This document shows positions 1 through 7,802 of a DNA stretch of 64,000 bases, piece after piece. Both the position numbers and the translations under genes were made by a program. The stretch's first letter is position 1, and each line of letters opens with the position of its first letter. Source of the DNA: an uncultured Eubacteriales bacterium (GTDB lineage Bacteria > Bacillota > Clostridia > Lachnospirales > Lachnospiraceae); contig OMXJ01000005.1 of assembly GCA_900315015.1 (NCBI GenBank), positions 1 to 64,000 on the forward strand. Reading direction: 5' to 3'. The notes under the pieces are model-generated. The model saw only the letters and a list, made by a program, of their open reading frames with translations. It did no database searches and was not told the DNA's origin.

Positions 1-112
1 GTTCACCAGACTGAGGCAGAAGAAATTCTGCCTACGATATTTAGGTTATGACACCTTTGGTTGACGCACCAGACCATTGCTCTGTCGTATAACTTTAAGT
101 CGGGGCGGAGCT
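1..112 (+). ncRNA. 3' part of a structured RNA, possibly 6S RNA
   Basis: The first bases form a perfect 7-bp stem closed by a GAAA tetraloop (15-21 with 26-32). A TACGA/TCGTA pairing (33-37 with 85-89) and a small AGGT/ACCT hairpin (42-45 with 52-55) enclose the following stretch. The end is G-rich (102-111), as expected for the 3' strand of a closing stem whose partner lies left of the window. Length, position of the apical hairpin and the ACTTTAA stretch before the closing stem resemble Firmicutes 6S RNA, but the 5' half is missing and I cannot run a covariance model. Alternative: bases 1-51 are the last codons of an upstream gene (open frame ending in TGA at 49-51), although that would not explain the tetraloop stem. 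Confidence 0.35.
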
Positions 113-148
113 TCACTTATATTAATCCGTTTACAGAAAGGCATAAGA

Positions 149-1642
149 ATGTATAAGGTAGATTTTAATAAAACTGGTAAGGTATATTTTATTGGTATCG
201 GCGGTTCAAGCATGAGCGGTCTTGCTGAAATAATGATGAAAAAAGGCTATAGCGTTTCAGGTTCAGACATGGCGGAGAGCTATGCAACTGAAAAGCTTGA
301 GGAAATGGGCATCGCTGTGCATGTACCTCAGGAGGCTAAGAATATCTCTGCTGATACTGATTTCATCGTATATACAGCTGCCATTGCTGAAACCAACCCT
401 GAATATGTACGTGCTCTTGAGCTTGGTATTCCTATGATAGAGCGTGCTCCATTCCTCGGACAGCTCATGGAAAACTATTCTTATACTATTGGTGTTTCTG
501 GAACACATGGAAAAACTACCACTTCTTCAATGATATCTGCCATCCTTTCAAGCGCCGGCATCGACATAAGTGCTTCCCTTGGCGGAGTCTGTGATGAAAT
601 AGGTGGTAATTCAAAGTATGGAACTTCTGAATACTTCGTTGCTGAAAGCTGCGAATATAAAAGAAGCTTCCTCTCTTTCAATCCTAATTATGAAATCGTT
701 ACAAATATCGAGGCTGAGCATCTCGATTATTACAAAGACATCGAAGACATCCGCAGTGCCTTCCGTGAATTCCTTGAAAAACCAAATGAGAATGGCATCA
801 TTGTCATAAATGGAGATATCGATAAATTAGACTCTCTTACAGACAGTCTTAAGGCAAAGGTGTTTACTTACGGCGCTGATGAAAATGTAAATCTTTCAGC
901 TTCTGATACTTCAATAAATGATACTGAACTAAAGCTTTCAGATACTTCAAAATATGATTATTTTGCAAAGAACATCACCTTCGACGAACTTGGACGCGGT
1001 GAATTCGATCTTTGCAAAAACGAAGCAGGAAAAACTATTGTTATTATGCATATAAAGCTTGGAGTTCTCGGCATTCATAATGTCCTCAACTCTACTGCAG
1101 CTGCTGCCCTCGCTCTTGAGATGGGCATAAGCGCTGATGCAATAAAGACAGCCCTCGTTAAATTTAAAGGTGCTCATAGACGTTTTGAGGTAAAAGGCAA
1201 GGTAAAGGGAGTTCTTACTATAGTGGATGATTATGCTCATCATCCATCCGAAATCAAAGCTACTCTCCTTGCTGCAAAGCATTTCCCTCATAACACTCTT
1301 TACACAGTATTCCAGCCACATACCTATTCAAGGTTAAAGAAGCTCCTTCCTGATTTTGCAAATGCACTTTTGCTTTCAGAGAAGGTAATCCTTACAGACA
1401 TCTATGCTGCAAGAGAGAAAGATCCAGGTGACATTTCTTCTCTCGACCTTCTTGATGCTATGAAGAAGGATTATGTAAAAGCAGGACATTCCGAAAAGGA
1501 AGCCGAGGAAAAGGTCATTTATATAAGTGACTTTGGCGAAATTGAAGATTATCTTCTTACAAATGCCAAGGAAGGCGATGTTGCCATCATGATGGGAGCT
1601 GGAACAGTCATTAATATAGGAAATGAGCTCCTTGGATTATAA
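149..1642 (+). CDS. murC: UDP-N-acetylmuramate--L-alanine ligase
   Basis: Cytoplasmic ligase that adds L-alanine to UDP-MurNAc, using ATP, in the first amino-acid step of peptidoglycan synthesis. The 497-residue protein has the N-terminal Rossmann motif GIGGSSMSGLAE, the Mur-ligase P-loop GTHGKTT at residues 118-124, the EAEHLDYY stretch near residue 188 and DDYAHHPSEI near residue 360, all typical of MurC. I start at the ATG at 149 because AGAAAGG lies 7 nt upstream; an in-frame ATG at 77 would add 24 unconserved residues overlapping the structured RNA. It is followed after 33 nt by the DnaD-domain gene on the same strand. Length is slightly above the usual ~460 residues, mostly through a polar loop around residues 250-290. 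Confidence 0.95.
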   Translation: MYKVDFNKTGKVYFIGIGGSSMSGLAEIMMKKGYSVSGSDMAESYATEKLEEMGIAVHVPQEAKNISADTDFIVYTAAIAETNPEYVRALELGIPMIERAPFLGQLMENYSYTIGVSGTHGKTTTSSMISAILSSAGIDISASLGGVCDEIGGNSKYGTSEYFVAESCEYKRSFLSFNPNYEIVTNIEAEHLDYYKDIEDIRSAFREFLEKPNENGIIVINGDIDKLDSLTDSLKAKVFTYGADENVNLSASDTSINDTELKLSDTSKYDYFAKNITFDELGRGEFDLCKNEAGKTIVIMHIKLGVLGIHNVLNSTAAAALALEMGISADAIKTALVKFKGAHRRFEVKGKVKGVLTIVDDYAHHPSEIKATLLAAKHFPHNTLYTVFQPHTYSRLKKLLPDFANALLLSEKVILTDIYAAREKDPGDISSLDLLDAMKKDYVKAGHSEKEAEEKVIYISDFGEIEDYLLTNAKEGDVAIMMGAGTVINIGNELLGL

Positions 1643-1675
1643 TAGCAATAATTAATAGATATACGAGGTTTAAAA

Positions 1676-3004
1676 ATGATTAAGGGCAGTGATACTCTAC
1701 TCTTCACACATGAAGACCCAAAATACATAAATATACAGACTGCATTTATTGACAATTACATGTTTGAAGCATCAGGTAGCTATGTAAAAATCTACCTTTA
1801 CGTTTTAAGATGCTATGCCGGCAATCTCAATCTTACCGCTGCTGAAATATGCGACAAGCTTGACATTACCCCTAGATATTTTGAAACAACCCTTAAATAC
1901 TGGGAAGAATGTGGCATTATTAAAATAACCAGAAAAGGTACCACCATTACAGGAGTTACTTTTTTAAATATTGAAGATGCTAAAGACTCAGAAAAAGCTC
2001 CAAAATCTATAGCTTTGGCAGGTAATGACTGCGGCTTTGATACAGATAGTTCTGATAGTTATAGTAATTCAGGTAATGACTGCGGCTTTGATACAGATAG
2101 TGCTGATAGTTATAGTAAATCAGATAATGCCGGCTACGGTAATAGTGCCGGTAATGCTTCTTCTGATATAGAAGGCTCAAGCAGATATGGGTTAAAGACA
2201 CCCGGCAATGAAAATGATAATGGTGAGTCTTCAGGAAATTCAAAGGAATATATCTACTCTCCTGCTCAGATAAGCGATCTTGTTTGCATTCCAGAGGTCA
2301 AAAAAATGATAGAATGCTTCCAGCAGAATATCAACAGAACCATGAAAAGTGAAGATACACAGATGATGCTCTATTATTATGAAAGCATCGGTGTTTCTGC
2401 AGATCTTCTTATGTATTTATATGAGTACTGCGGCAAACTAGAAAAGACAGATTCTTCTTATATAAAGGCAGTTATAGAAGCCTGGATAAAAAGAGGCATC
2501 ACAGACCGTGAGGGTGCTAAAAAACATACTGAAGGAACCCATGAAATATTCTCAGCCTATAGAAGGGCCATGGGCATTGAAACCACACTTCCTGAAAAGA
2601 CAAGAAATGTAATTACTGAATGGGTAGATGTTTATGGGTACGATCTTGAAATAATCATTACAGCCTGTGAAAAAGCTGTTATGAGTGCAAAGGGCGGAGC
2701 CCCTAATCTTAACTATGTAAGAAAAATAGTTGATGACTGGCATGATAATGGTCTTAGCAATATCAACGAAATCAATAATTATGAAGCTAAAAAGAAGCTT
2801 GAAAAGGATTTAGAATTTGAAGCAAAGAAAAAGAAAAAAGCATCTCCTTCTCTTTCCTACAATTCATGGCAAAAGCCAGCCGATCCTGAAGAAGCAACCA
2901 GTGAGGTTGCTAAAAAGCTTGCTCTTAGCAATAAAAACAGAAAAAACAGACTTTCCGACAATAATACTGACAGCAATGTTTCAAACGGAGAAAATAATAC
3001 ATGA
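1676..3004 (+). CDS. DnaD-domain replication protein
   Basis: Protein of 442 residues built like Firmicutes DnaD/DnaB helicase-loading factors. An N-terminal winged-helix part (about residues 20-95) is followed by a Ser/Asp/Asn/Gly-rich linker (about 100-185) and then two DnaD (DnaB_2) repeats, around 195-285 and 290-370, each ending in an Ala/Ile-rich helix with W. The C-terminus is Lys/Asn-rich. The linker holds a 17-residue tandem duplication. GAGG sits 10 nt before the ATG. The stop codon overlaps the start of the downstream DnaC-like gene (ATGA), so the two are translationally coupled, as expected for a helicase loader with its partner. Function is inferred from the family; the family's exact role in Lachnospiraceae is less well defined than in Bacillus. 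Confidence 0.85.
   Translation: MIKGSDTLLFTHEDPKYINIQTAFIDNYMFEASGSYVKIYLYVLRCYAGNLNLTAAEICDKLDITPRYFETTLKYWEECGIIKITRKGTTITGVTFLNIEDAKDSEKAPKSIALAGNDCGFDTDSSDSYSNSGNDCGFDTDSADSYSKSDNAGYGNSAGNASSDIEGSSRYGLKTPGNENDNGESSGNSKEYIYSPAQISDLVCIPEVKKMIECFQQNINRTMKSEDTQMMLYYYESIGVSADLLMYLYEYCGKLEKTDSSYIKAVIEAWIKRGITDREGAKKHTEGTHEIFSAYRRAMGIETTLPEKTRNVITEWVDVYGYDLEIIITACEKAVMSAKGGAPNLNYVRKIVDDWHDNGLSNINEINNYEAKKKLEKDLEFEAKKKKKASPSLSYNSWQKPADPEEATSEVAKKLALSNKNRKNRLSDNNTDSNVSNGENNT
2021..2122 (+). repeat. 51-bp in-frame tandem duplication in the dnaD-like linker
   Basis: Two adjacent 51-bp copies (2021-2071 and 2072-2122) differ at only two positions. They encode two copies of a 17-residue segment beginning GNDCGFDTDS in the low-complexity linker. 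The near identity points to a recent slippage or unequal-crossover event that kept the reading frame. Confidence 0.9.
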
Positions 3005-4059
3005 CCTACAAAGATATAATCGAGCCTATTGATATTAATGCAGAAGCCTTTGCTTCAATAATCCGCTCTCTCGAAGAAAAGCAGAGCCGTAATAAGATAA
3101 AGACTTCACAGATCCGTAAAAAGATTTATGAGGACATTCCAGAGCTTGGCGAGATAGACCAGAAGGTAATCGATTTAAGTATTGATTTTTACAGTAATAA
3201 AAATAAATACGATAAGCCCCTGTCCGAACTCATTGCGCCATACTCTGCCAAAAAGAAGGAGCTTCTTGCAAATAGCTCTTTCGGTGAAAATGCTCTCGAT
3301 GGGTATTGTGATTGTAAAAAATGCCATGACAAAGGCTTTATTGAGCATTTCGATGCAGAGGGAAATGTAATTTCCACTGAAAAATGCACCTGTCTTCTTG
3401 ATGCAATGGCTAATTACCGCTTATTGGCTAATAGCCGAGGCTTAAGTATACCAGAGGCCAGCTTTGAAAGCTTTGATTTAAATGTATTTTCTGATAAAAC
3501 AAGTGGAGCAGACGACCTTAGAGGCTTAGTTGCCGGTATGGATAAGAGCCTCTCTCCTAGAGCTTATATGAAGGAAGTTGCTGCTGACTTTAAATACTAT
3601 GTACAGAACTTCGATGTAAATAATACTGCTGAAGAAGCAAGCTTTCTGCTCTTTGGACCTGTCGGTACTGGAAAGAGCTTTCTTCTTCGCTGCATTGAAA
3701 AGGCACTCCTTAAGCGCTACATAGATACTATTTATGTTACTGCTCCTACCCTATTTGAAATGAAGCGTCCTAACGATTCTAATGCGGTAATCGATAGACC
3801 ATACAACGACTTTTCTCAGGTCTTCACCTGCAAGGTTCTCATAATTGACGACCTTGGTACTGAAAAGCCTACCGATTTTACTGTTTCAACATTTAATGAA
3901 ATAATTGATGACAGAATCAGTTCCGGTCTTCCGACAATTATTTCCACCAACTTTAGTTTCGAGAACATTAATAATATTTATGGCGAGCGAGTCGCCTCTA
4001 GAATCAACGAAAAGTTCGATTTCATCAACATTTACGGAAGAGATCTACGAAAATTATAA
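3001..4059 (+). CDS. dnaC: DnaC/DnaI-type helicase loader ATPase
   Basis: AAA+ ATPase of 352 residues of the IstB/DnaC group, which loads replicative helicase DnaB onto DNA. An N-terminal helical part is followed by a Cys cluster (CDCKKC at 103-108, CTC near 130) typical of clostridial DnaC-like proteins. The Walker A motif is GPVGTGKS at 219-226, the Walker B motif VLIIDDLG at 279-286, and a sensor region around TIISTNFSFENI comes near 320. The start codon overlaps the stop of the DnaD-domain gene by 4 nt. An IS21 IstB origin is unlikely because there is no istA partner or IS end, and the Cys cluster belongs to the housekeeping form. Confidence 0.88.
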   Translation: MTYKDIIEPIDINAEAFASIIRSLEEKQSRNKIKTSQIRKKIYEDIPELGEIDQKVIDLSIDFYSNKNKYDKPLSELIAPYSAKKKELLANSSFGENALDGYCDCKKCHDKGFIEHFDAEGNVISTEKCTCLLDAMANYRLLANSRGLSIPEASFESFDLNVFSDKTSGADDLRGLVAGMDKSLSPRAYMKEVAADFKYYVQNFDVNNTAEEASFLLFGPVGTGKSFLLRCIEKALLKRYIDTIYVTAPTLFEMKRPNDSNAVIDRPYNDFSQVFTCKVLIIDDLGTEKPTDFTVSTFNEIIDDRISSGLPTIISTNFSFENINNIYGERVASRINEKFDFINIYGRDLRKL

Positions 4060-4146
4060 TTTATTTTATAATTAAATATATAATTATTTTTTATATTTAC
4101 GTTGTTAATATTGGTCGATTATTTCAATCATTAATAAAATTTTCAC

Positions 4147-4175
4147 TTGATTAAATCACTAATCGCCATTATTAT
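4147..4175 (+). promoter_or_regulatory. Probable sigma-A promoter of prs
   Basis: TTGATT at 4147-4152 and TATTAT at 4170-4175 are separated by 17 bp, about 40 nt before the prs start. The rest of 4060-4217 is A+T-rich, with no other signal that I can support. Confidence 0.5.
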
Positions 4176-4217
4176 ATATATGCAAAAATTTAATAGGTTA
4201 CATGAATGGAGGATATT

Positions 4218-5408
4218 ATGGCATCAGAGCATGTTTATGAATCAGCACCCGTTGGAGAGCTTGGTATTATTTCTCTCGAGAGCTGCAAATCACTTGGAAA
4301 TAAGGTAAACGATTATATCGTTAACTGGCGCCGTGAAACTGAAAAGGAAGCACCTGCCACAACTAATTATCCTGGATATGAAAAGGATTCTTATCTTGTA
4401 GAAACTCAGTGCCCACGTTTTGGCACAGGCGAAGCTAAAGGTGTTATCAAGCAGACAATCCGTGGTGATGACATTTACATTATGGTAGATGTATGTAACT
4501 ACTCTCTTACTTATACAGTTTGTGGACACGAAAATCACATGTCACCAGACGACCACTACGCTGATTTAAAGCGTATCATTGCTGCTATCAATGGAAAGTC
4601 AAAAAGAATTACAGTTATTATGCCTTTCCTTTATGAGAGCCGTCAGCATAGACGTTCAATGCGTGAATCTCTTGATTGCGCTATGGCACTTCAGGAACTC
4701 ATCAGCATGGGCGTAGATTCAATCATCACATTCGATGCTCACGATCCAAGAGTACAGAATGCTATTCCACGTAACAGCTTTGAAACTGTTATGCCAACCT
4801 ACCAGTTTATCAAGGCTCTTCTTTCAAGTGCACCAGACCTCAAGCCAGATGCTGAGCATATGATGGTAATCAGCCCAGATGAAGGTGCTATGAACAGAGC
4901 TGTATATTTTGCTACAATGCTTGGTCTTGATGTAGGAATGTTCTACAAGAGACGTGACTATACTCAGATCGTAAACGGACGTAACCCTATCGTTGCTCAT
5001 GAGTTCCTTGGTAGCGACCTTGAGGGCAAGGATGTAGTTATTCTTGACGACATGATTTCATCAGGTGATTCAATGATCGACGTAGCTACAGACCTTAAGA
5101 AGCGTAAGGCAAATAGAATCTTCGTATGTACAACCTTCGGTCTTTTCACAAATGGTCTTAAGAAATTCGACGATGCTGTTGAGGCTGGTCTTATCGAAAA
5201 GGTTATCACAACTAACCTCATCTATCAGACACCAGAGCTTCTTGAGAGACCTTGGTATGTAAGTGCAGACATGAGCAAGTACATCGCTCTTCTTATCGAT
5301 ACTCTTAACCATGATGCTTCAATCAGCAAGTACCTTAGCCCAACAGATAGAATTCATTCATATCTTGCTAAGTTCAGAGCTGGTGAGTTAGATTTCCAGA
5401 AGAAGTAA
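4218..5408 (+). CDS. prs: Ribose-phosphate pyrophosphokinase (long form)
   Basis: Makes phosphoribosyl pyrophosphate from ribose-5-phosphate and ATP, feeding purine, pyrimidine (see carAB in this window), histidine and tryptophan synthesis. The PRPP-binding loop VVILDDMISSGDS is near residues 273-286, and the N-terminal half has the paired Rossmann-like fold with FDAHDPRVQN (His/Asp catalytic region) around residue 175. At 396 residues it is longer than the ~315 of classical Prs, but this long form is common in Lachnospiraceae. I choose the ATG at 4218, five nt after GGAGG; the ATG at 4206 lies upstream of this Shine-Dalgarno sequence. A strong hairpin terminator follows at 5504-5529. Confidence 0.92.
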   Translation: MASEHVYESAPVGELGIISLESCKSLGNKVNDYIVNWRRETEKEAPATTNYPGYEKDSYLVETQCPRFGTGEAKGVIKQTIRGDDIYIMVDVCNYSLTYTVCGHENHMSPDDHYADLKRIIAAINGKSKRITVIMPFLYESRQHRRSMRESLDCAMALQELISMGVDSIITFDAHDPRVQNAIPRNSFETVMPTYQFIKALLSSAPDLKPDAEHMMVISPDEGAMNRAVYFATMLGLDVGMFYKRRDYTQIVNGRNPIVAHEFLGSDLEGKDVVILDDMISSGDSMIDVATDLKKRKANRIFVCTTFGLFTNGLKKFDDAVEAGLIEKVITTNLIYQTPELLERPWYVSADMSKYIALLIDTLNHDASISKYLSPTDRIHSYLAKFRAGELDFQKK

Positions 5409-5442
5409 TTTCTTCTATCTAAACTAAATCAATTAAATCATC

Positions 5443-5496
5443 TTGTGAACTACCCACCGCCCAAAGGTAATGGTTTTTCGCCCGTGGGGCATTTAT
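5443..5496. repeat. Possible relic of an IS200/IS605-type element end
   Basis: GTGAACTACCCACC followed by a short inverted repeat (CCCAC 5453-5457 with GTGGG 5484-5488) resembles the conserved GAACTACCCAC hairpin end of IS200/IS605/TnpB elements. No transposase or tnpB is next to it and the stem is imperfect, so this is at most a degenerate solo end. The likeness is from memory of such ends, not from a search. Confidence 0.25.
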
Positions 5497-5498
5497 AA

Positions 5499-5535
5499 AA
5501 AAAAGCTGTACACTCTACCATGTACAGCTTTTTTA
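5499..5535. terminator. Bidirectional intrinsic terminator between prs and yhaN
   Basis: A 9-bp stem AGCTGTACA/TGTACAGCT (5504-5512 with 5521-5529) is flanked by an A-run on the left and a T-run on the right, so it can terminate prs on + and the yhaON operon on -. Confidence 0.85.
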
Positions 5536-5546
5536 TGATTTACTAT

Positions 5547-7787
5547 TTAATTATCCTCTAACTTCTGGAAGGTATATTCTACTCCAAGTCTATCAAGGAG
5601 CATCTTCTCTCTCATCATACAGGTAAAGATTATAACCTGTCTGCCGAGCTTTGAAAGATAAAAAAGCGCTGCAGAAGTTCTTTCATCATCTGAAGTTATA
5701 AAGCCATCATCAATGATAATAGGAACGCTCTCACCGAACTTTTCCTTATCAAAGAACATATCAGCAATGGCAACTCTTGCTGCAAGATAAATCTGATCTA
5801 TTGCGCCATGGCTCAATACCTCTACAGGCTTTAAGCCGTAAGGAGTCTTGATGCATAGATGCATGTCATCATCAAGCTCAACCTGGTACTTTTCAGCACC
5901 CATGATCTTTGCTGTATTTTCAGTAATGGCTTTATTTAGCTTTTCTCCGATAGTACCATGAATATTTACATTAAGGCTCTCTATGATGCTTCTGGCCTTA
6001 TCTGCGGCCTCTACCTCAAGCTCGAGCTCCTTCTTCTTAGCAAGCACCTTTTCCTCTGTCTTAAGAAGATCTGCTATGTCATTTTGAGAATTATAAAGCT
6101 CATCGATCTTATCTCTAAGAACCGCCTTCTGATTGCTTATCTTTTCCTTTTCAGCATAGTAAGACTGATTATAATACTCTATCTTCTTTTGAGCAAGCGC
6201 TACCTTCTCATTCATTTTCTTCATCCAGTCATCATCAGGAAGAACACCCTCTGATTCAAGAAGAGCCTTTTCTATATTTATAGGAGAAGTAAATTCCTTA
6301 AGTGCCTTAACATCGATCTCATTATTTACCTTGCCAGGCATCCCATAACTTACACCATACTCAATTACATCGCAGGTAAGCTCTGAGAGCTTTGTCATCT
6401 TTGATGAAATCTGCTCAAGATAAACCTTTTCCTTATCCTCGACGCTCTTAACAGCAACCTCAGCACGTGCGCTCTTTTGCATAAGCTCTACTAAAGCATT
6501 CTTATTATTAACGCCAAGTCCGCTTCCTGAAAGCACCTTCTGGCTCTCTTCCTTAATTCTGAGAATCTGTGCTTCAGCCTCCTTCTTATATCTCTTAAGC
6601 TTTGAATTTCTGATTGCAAATATAATAATGGTTGTAATCAAAAATACTACTGCCGTTATGTTAAGGATGGCAAAAAGCATATTGTCATTCCAGAAATTCA
6701 TGACTCCTGTAACTAAATCATCTGTAAGGAACCTTGAGGTATTCTGCATTACAAGAAGGACTGTGATAGCCGTTGTAGCTCCAAAATAGACCATTGCAGC
6801 AACCATAAAGAACATCGCAAGGCCTCTCCTATGGCGGAATTTATCTTCCTTTAAAGCACGCTCCTTGGTAAGTTTTTCCTTTGCAAGATCATATTTATCG
6901 AGCTTTTCAAGCATCTCTCTGAGCTCTTCACTGCTCTTGCTTGACTGAGCCGTGCTCTTTTCTTCTACGGCATCCTTTCTCTGCTTTTCAAGATTTTCCT
7001 TAGCCTCTGCAATTTCAGCCCTTATTTCGCCTATCTGTCTGTATTTTTGCTCTACGGCTTCTTTAGAATTAATTACTTCCTTAGCTTTATTGATATTCTT
7101 TCCTGAATAATCCTTATCAAGCTTTTCATCTGCCTCATCAAGCTTTTTATATTCAGCAGCTAATGCCTCAAGGCGCTTATCATTAGACTTTGCATCCTTT
7201 CTGGCATCGTCATATTTATCCATCTTAATGCCTTCAATTTTAGCTGAATAATCTCTTTTTCTATCCTTAAGATATCTCTTTGCATTAGCTACATCTATCT
7301 CAGAATTCTTCGAATTACTTACATTAGCTATGAAATTAGAAACCTTTCCAGCAAGAGAATCCTCTGTCTTTGCTGAAAGCTGATGAATATGAGCAGTATT
7401 TTTAAAAACGCTTCTCGTAAAGGAATTATCCCATTTTCCTCTAAAAATCTGATCTATTCCTGAATGATAATTCGTATCGCTCTCGGTTGCAAGCTCTGAC
7501 CTCTCTTTTTCAAGGAAATTTCTCTTTAAATAATAATTTTTATCATTAAGGGTAATTATCATATTACCTGAAAATTTATTAGGATTGCTCCATGGAATAT
7601 AGCGGGTATAATCCTCTACTCCCACTTTTTCCTTATCATTGCCGAAAAGCATGTCATCCATAAAGGACTGCATGGTCGTCTTTCCGGATTCATTTCTACC
7701 AAATACCACATTTAAGCCTTCACCAAAGGCAATCTCTTTATTTTGAAACTTACCATAGCTTTCAATATCGAGATATTTTATATACAT
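5547..7787 (-). CDS. yhaN: YhaN-like SbcC/Rad50-type ATPase with two membrane segments
   Basis: Large ABC-type ATPase (746 residues) with the split-head arrangement of SbcC/RecN proteins. Walker A GRNESGKTT is at residues 30-38, followed by long coiled coils (about 180-310 and 400-600). Two predicted transmembrane helices sit in the middle (about 320-345 and 366-390). Signature LSHGAIDQIYLAARVA is near 657 and Walker B VPIIIDDGFITSDD near 686. The internal membrane pair is characteristic of the YhaN subgroup, suggesting a membrane-tethered DNA or nucleoprotein machine. The signature is LSHG rather than LSGG, and the usual His after the last beta-strand (FTCHE in relatives) is replaced (FTCMM). 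It lies 15 nt after the phosphoesterase gene, its expected partner. Confidence 0.8.
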   Translation of the reverse strand: MYIKYLDIESYGKFQNKEIAFGEGLNVVFGRNESGKTTMQSFMDDMLFGNDKEKVGVEDYTRYIPWSNPNKFSGNMIITLNDKNYYLKRNFLEKERSELATESDTNYHSGIDQIFRGKWDNSFTRSVFKNTAHIHQLSAKTEDSLAGKVSNFIANVSNSKNSEIDVANAKRYLKDRKRDYSAKIEGIKMDKYDDARKDAKSNDKRLEALAAEYKKLDEADEKLDKDYSGKNINKAKEVINSKEAVEQKYRQIGEIRAEIAEAKENLEKQRKDAVEEKSTAQSSKSSEELREMLEKLDKYDLAKEKLTKERALKEDKFRHRRGLAMFFMVAAMVYFGATTAITVLLVMQNTSRFLTDDLVTGVMNFWNDNMLFAILNITAVVFLITTIIIFAIRNSKLKRYKKEAEAQILRIKEESQKVLSGSGLGVNNKNALVELMQKSARAEVAVKSVEDKEKVYLEQISSKMTKLSELTCDVIEYGVSYGMPGKVNNEIDVKALKEFTSPINIEKALLESEGVLPDDDWMKKMNEKVALAQKKIEYYNQSYYAEKEKISNQKAVLRDKIDELYNSQNDIADLLKTEEKVLAKKKELELEVEAADKARSIIESLNVNIHGTIGEKLNKAITENTAKIMGAEKYQVELDDDMHLCIKTPYGLKPVEVLSHGAIDQIYLAARVAIADMFFDKEKFGESVPIIIDDGFITSDDERTSAALFYLSKLGRQVIIFTCMMREKMLLDRLGVEYTFQKLEDN

Positions 7788-7802
7788 GGATTACTTCCTC
7801 CG

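Noticed and set aside
61-93. TTGACG/TATAAC pair as murC promoter
   Set aside because: The spacer would be 21 bp, and the region is better explained as part of a folded RNA.
3001-4059. DnaC-like gene as IS21 istB
   Set aside because: There is no istA and no IS ends, and coupling to the DnaD-domain gene and the Cys cluster fit the chromosomal loader.
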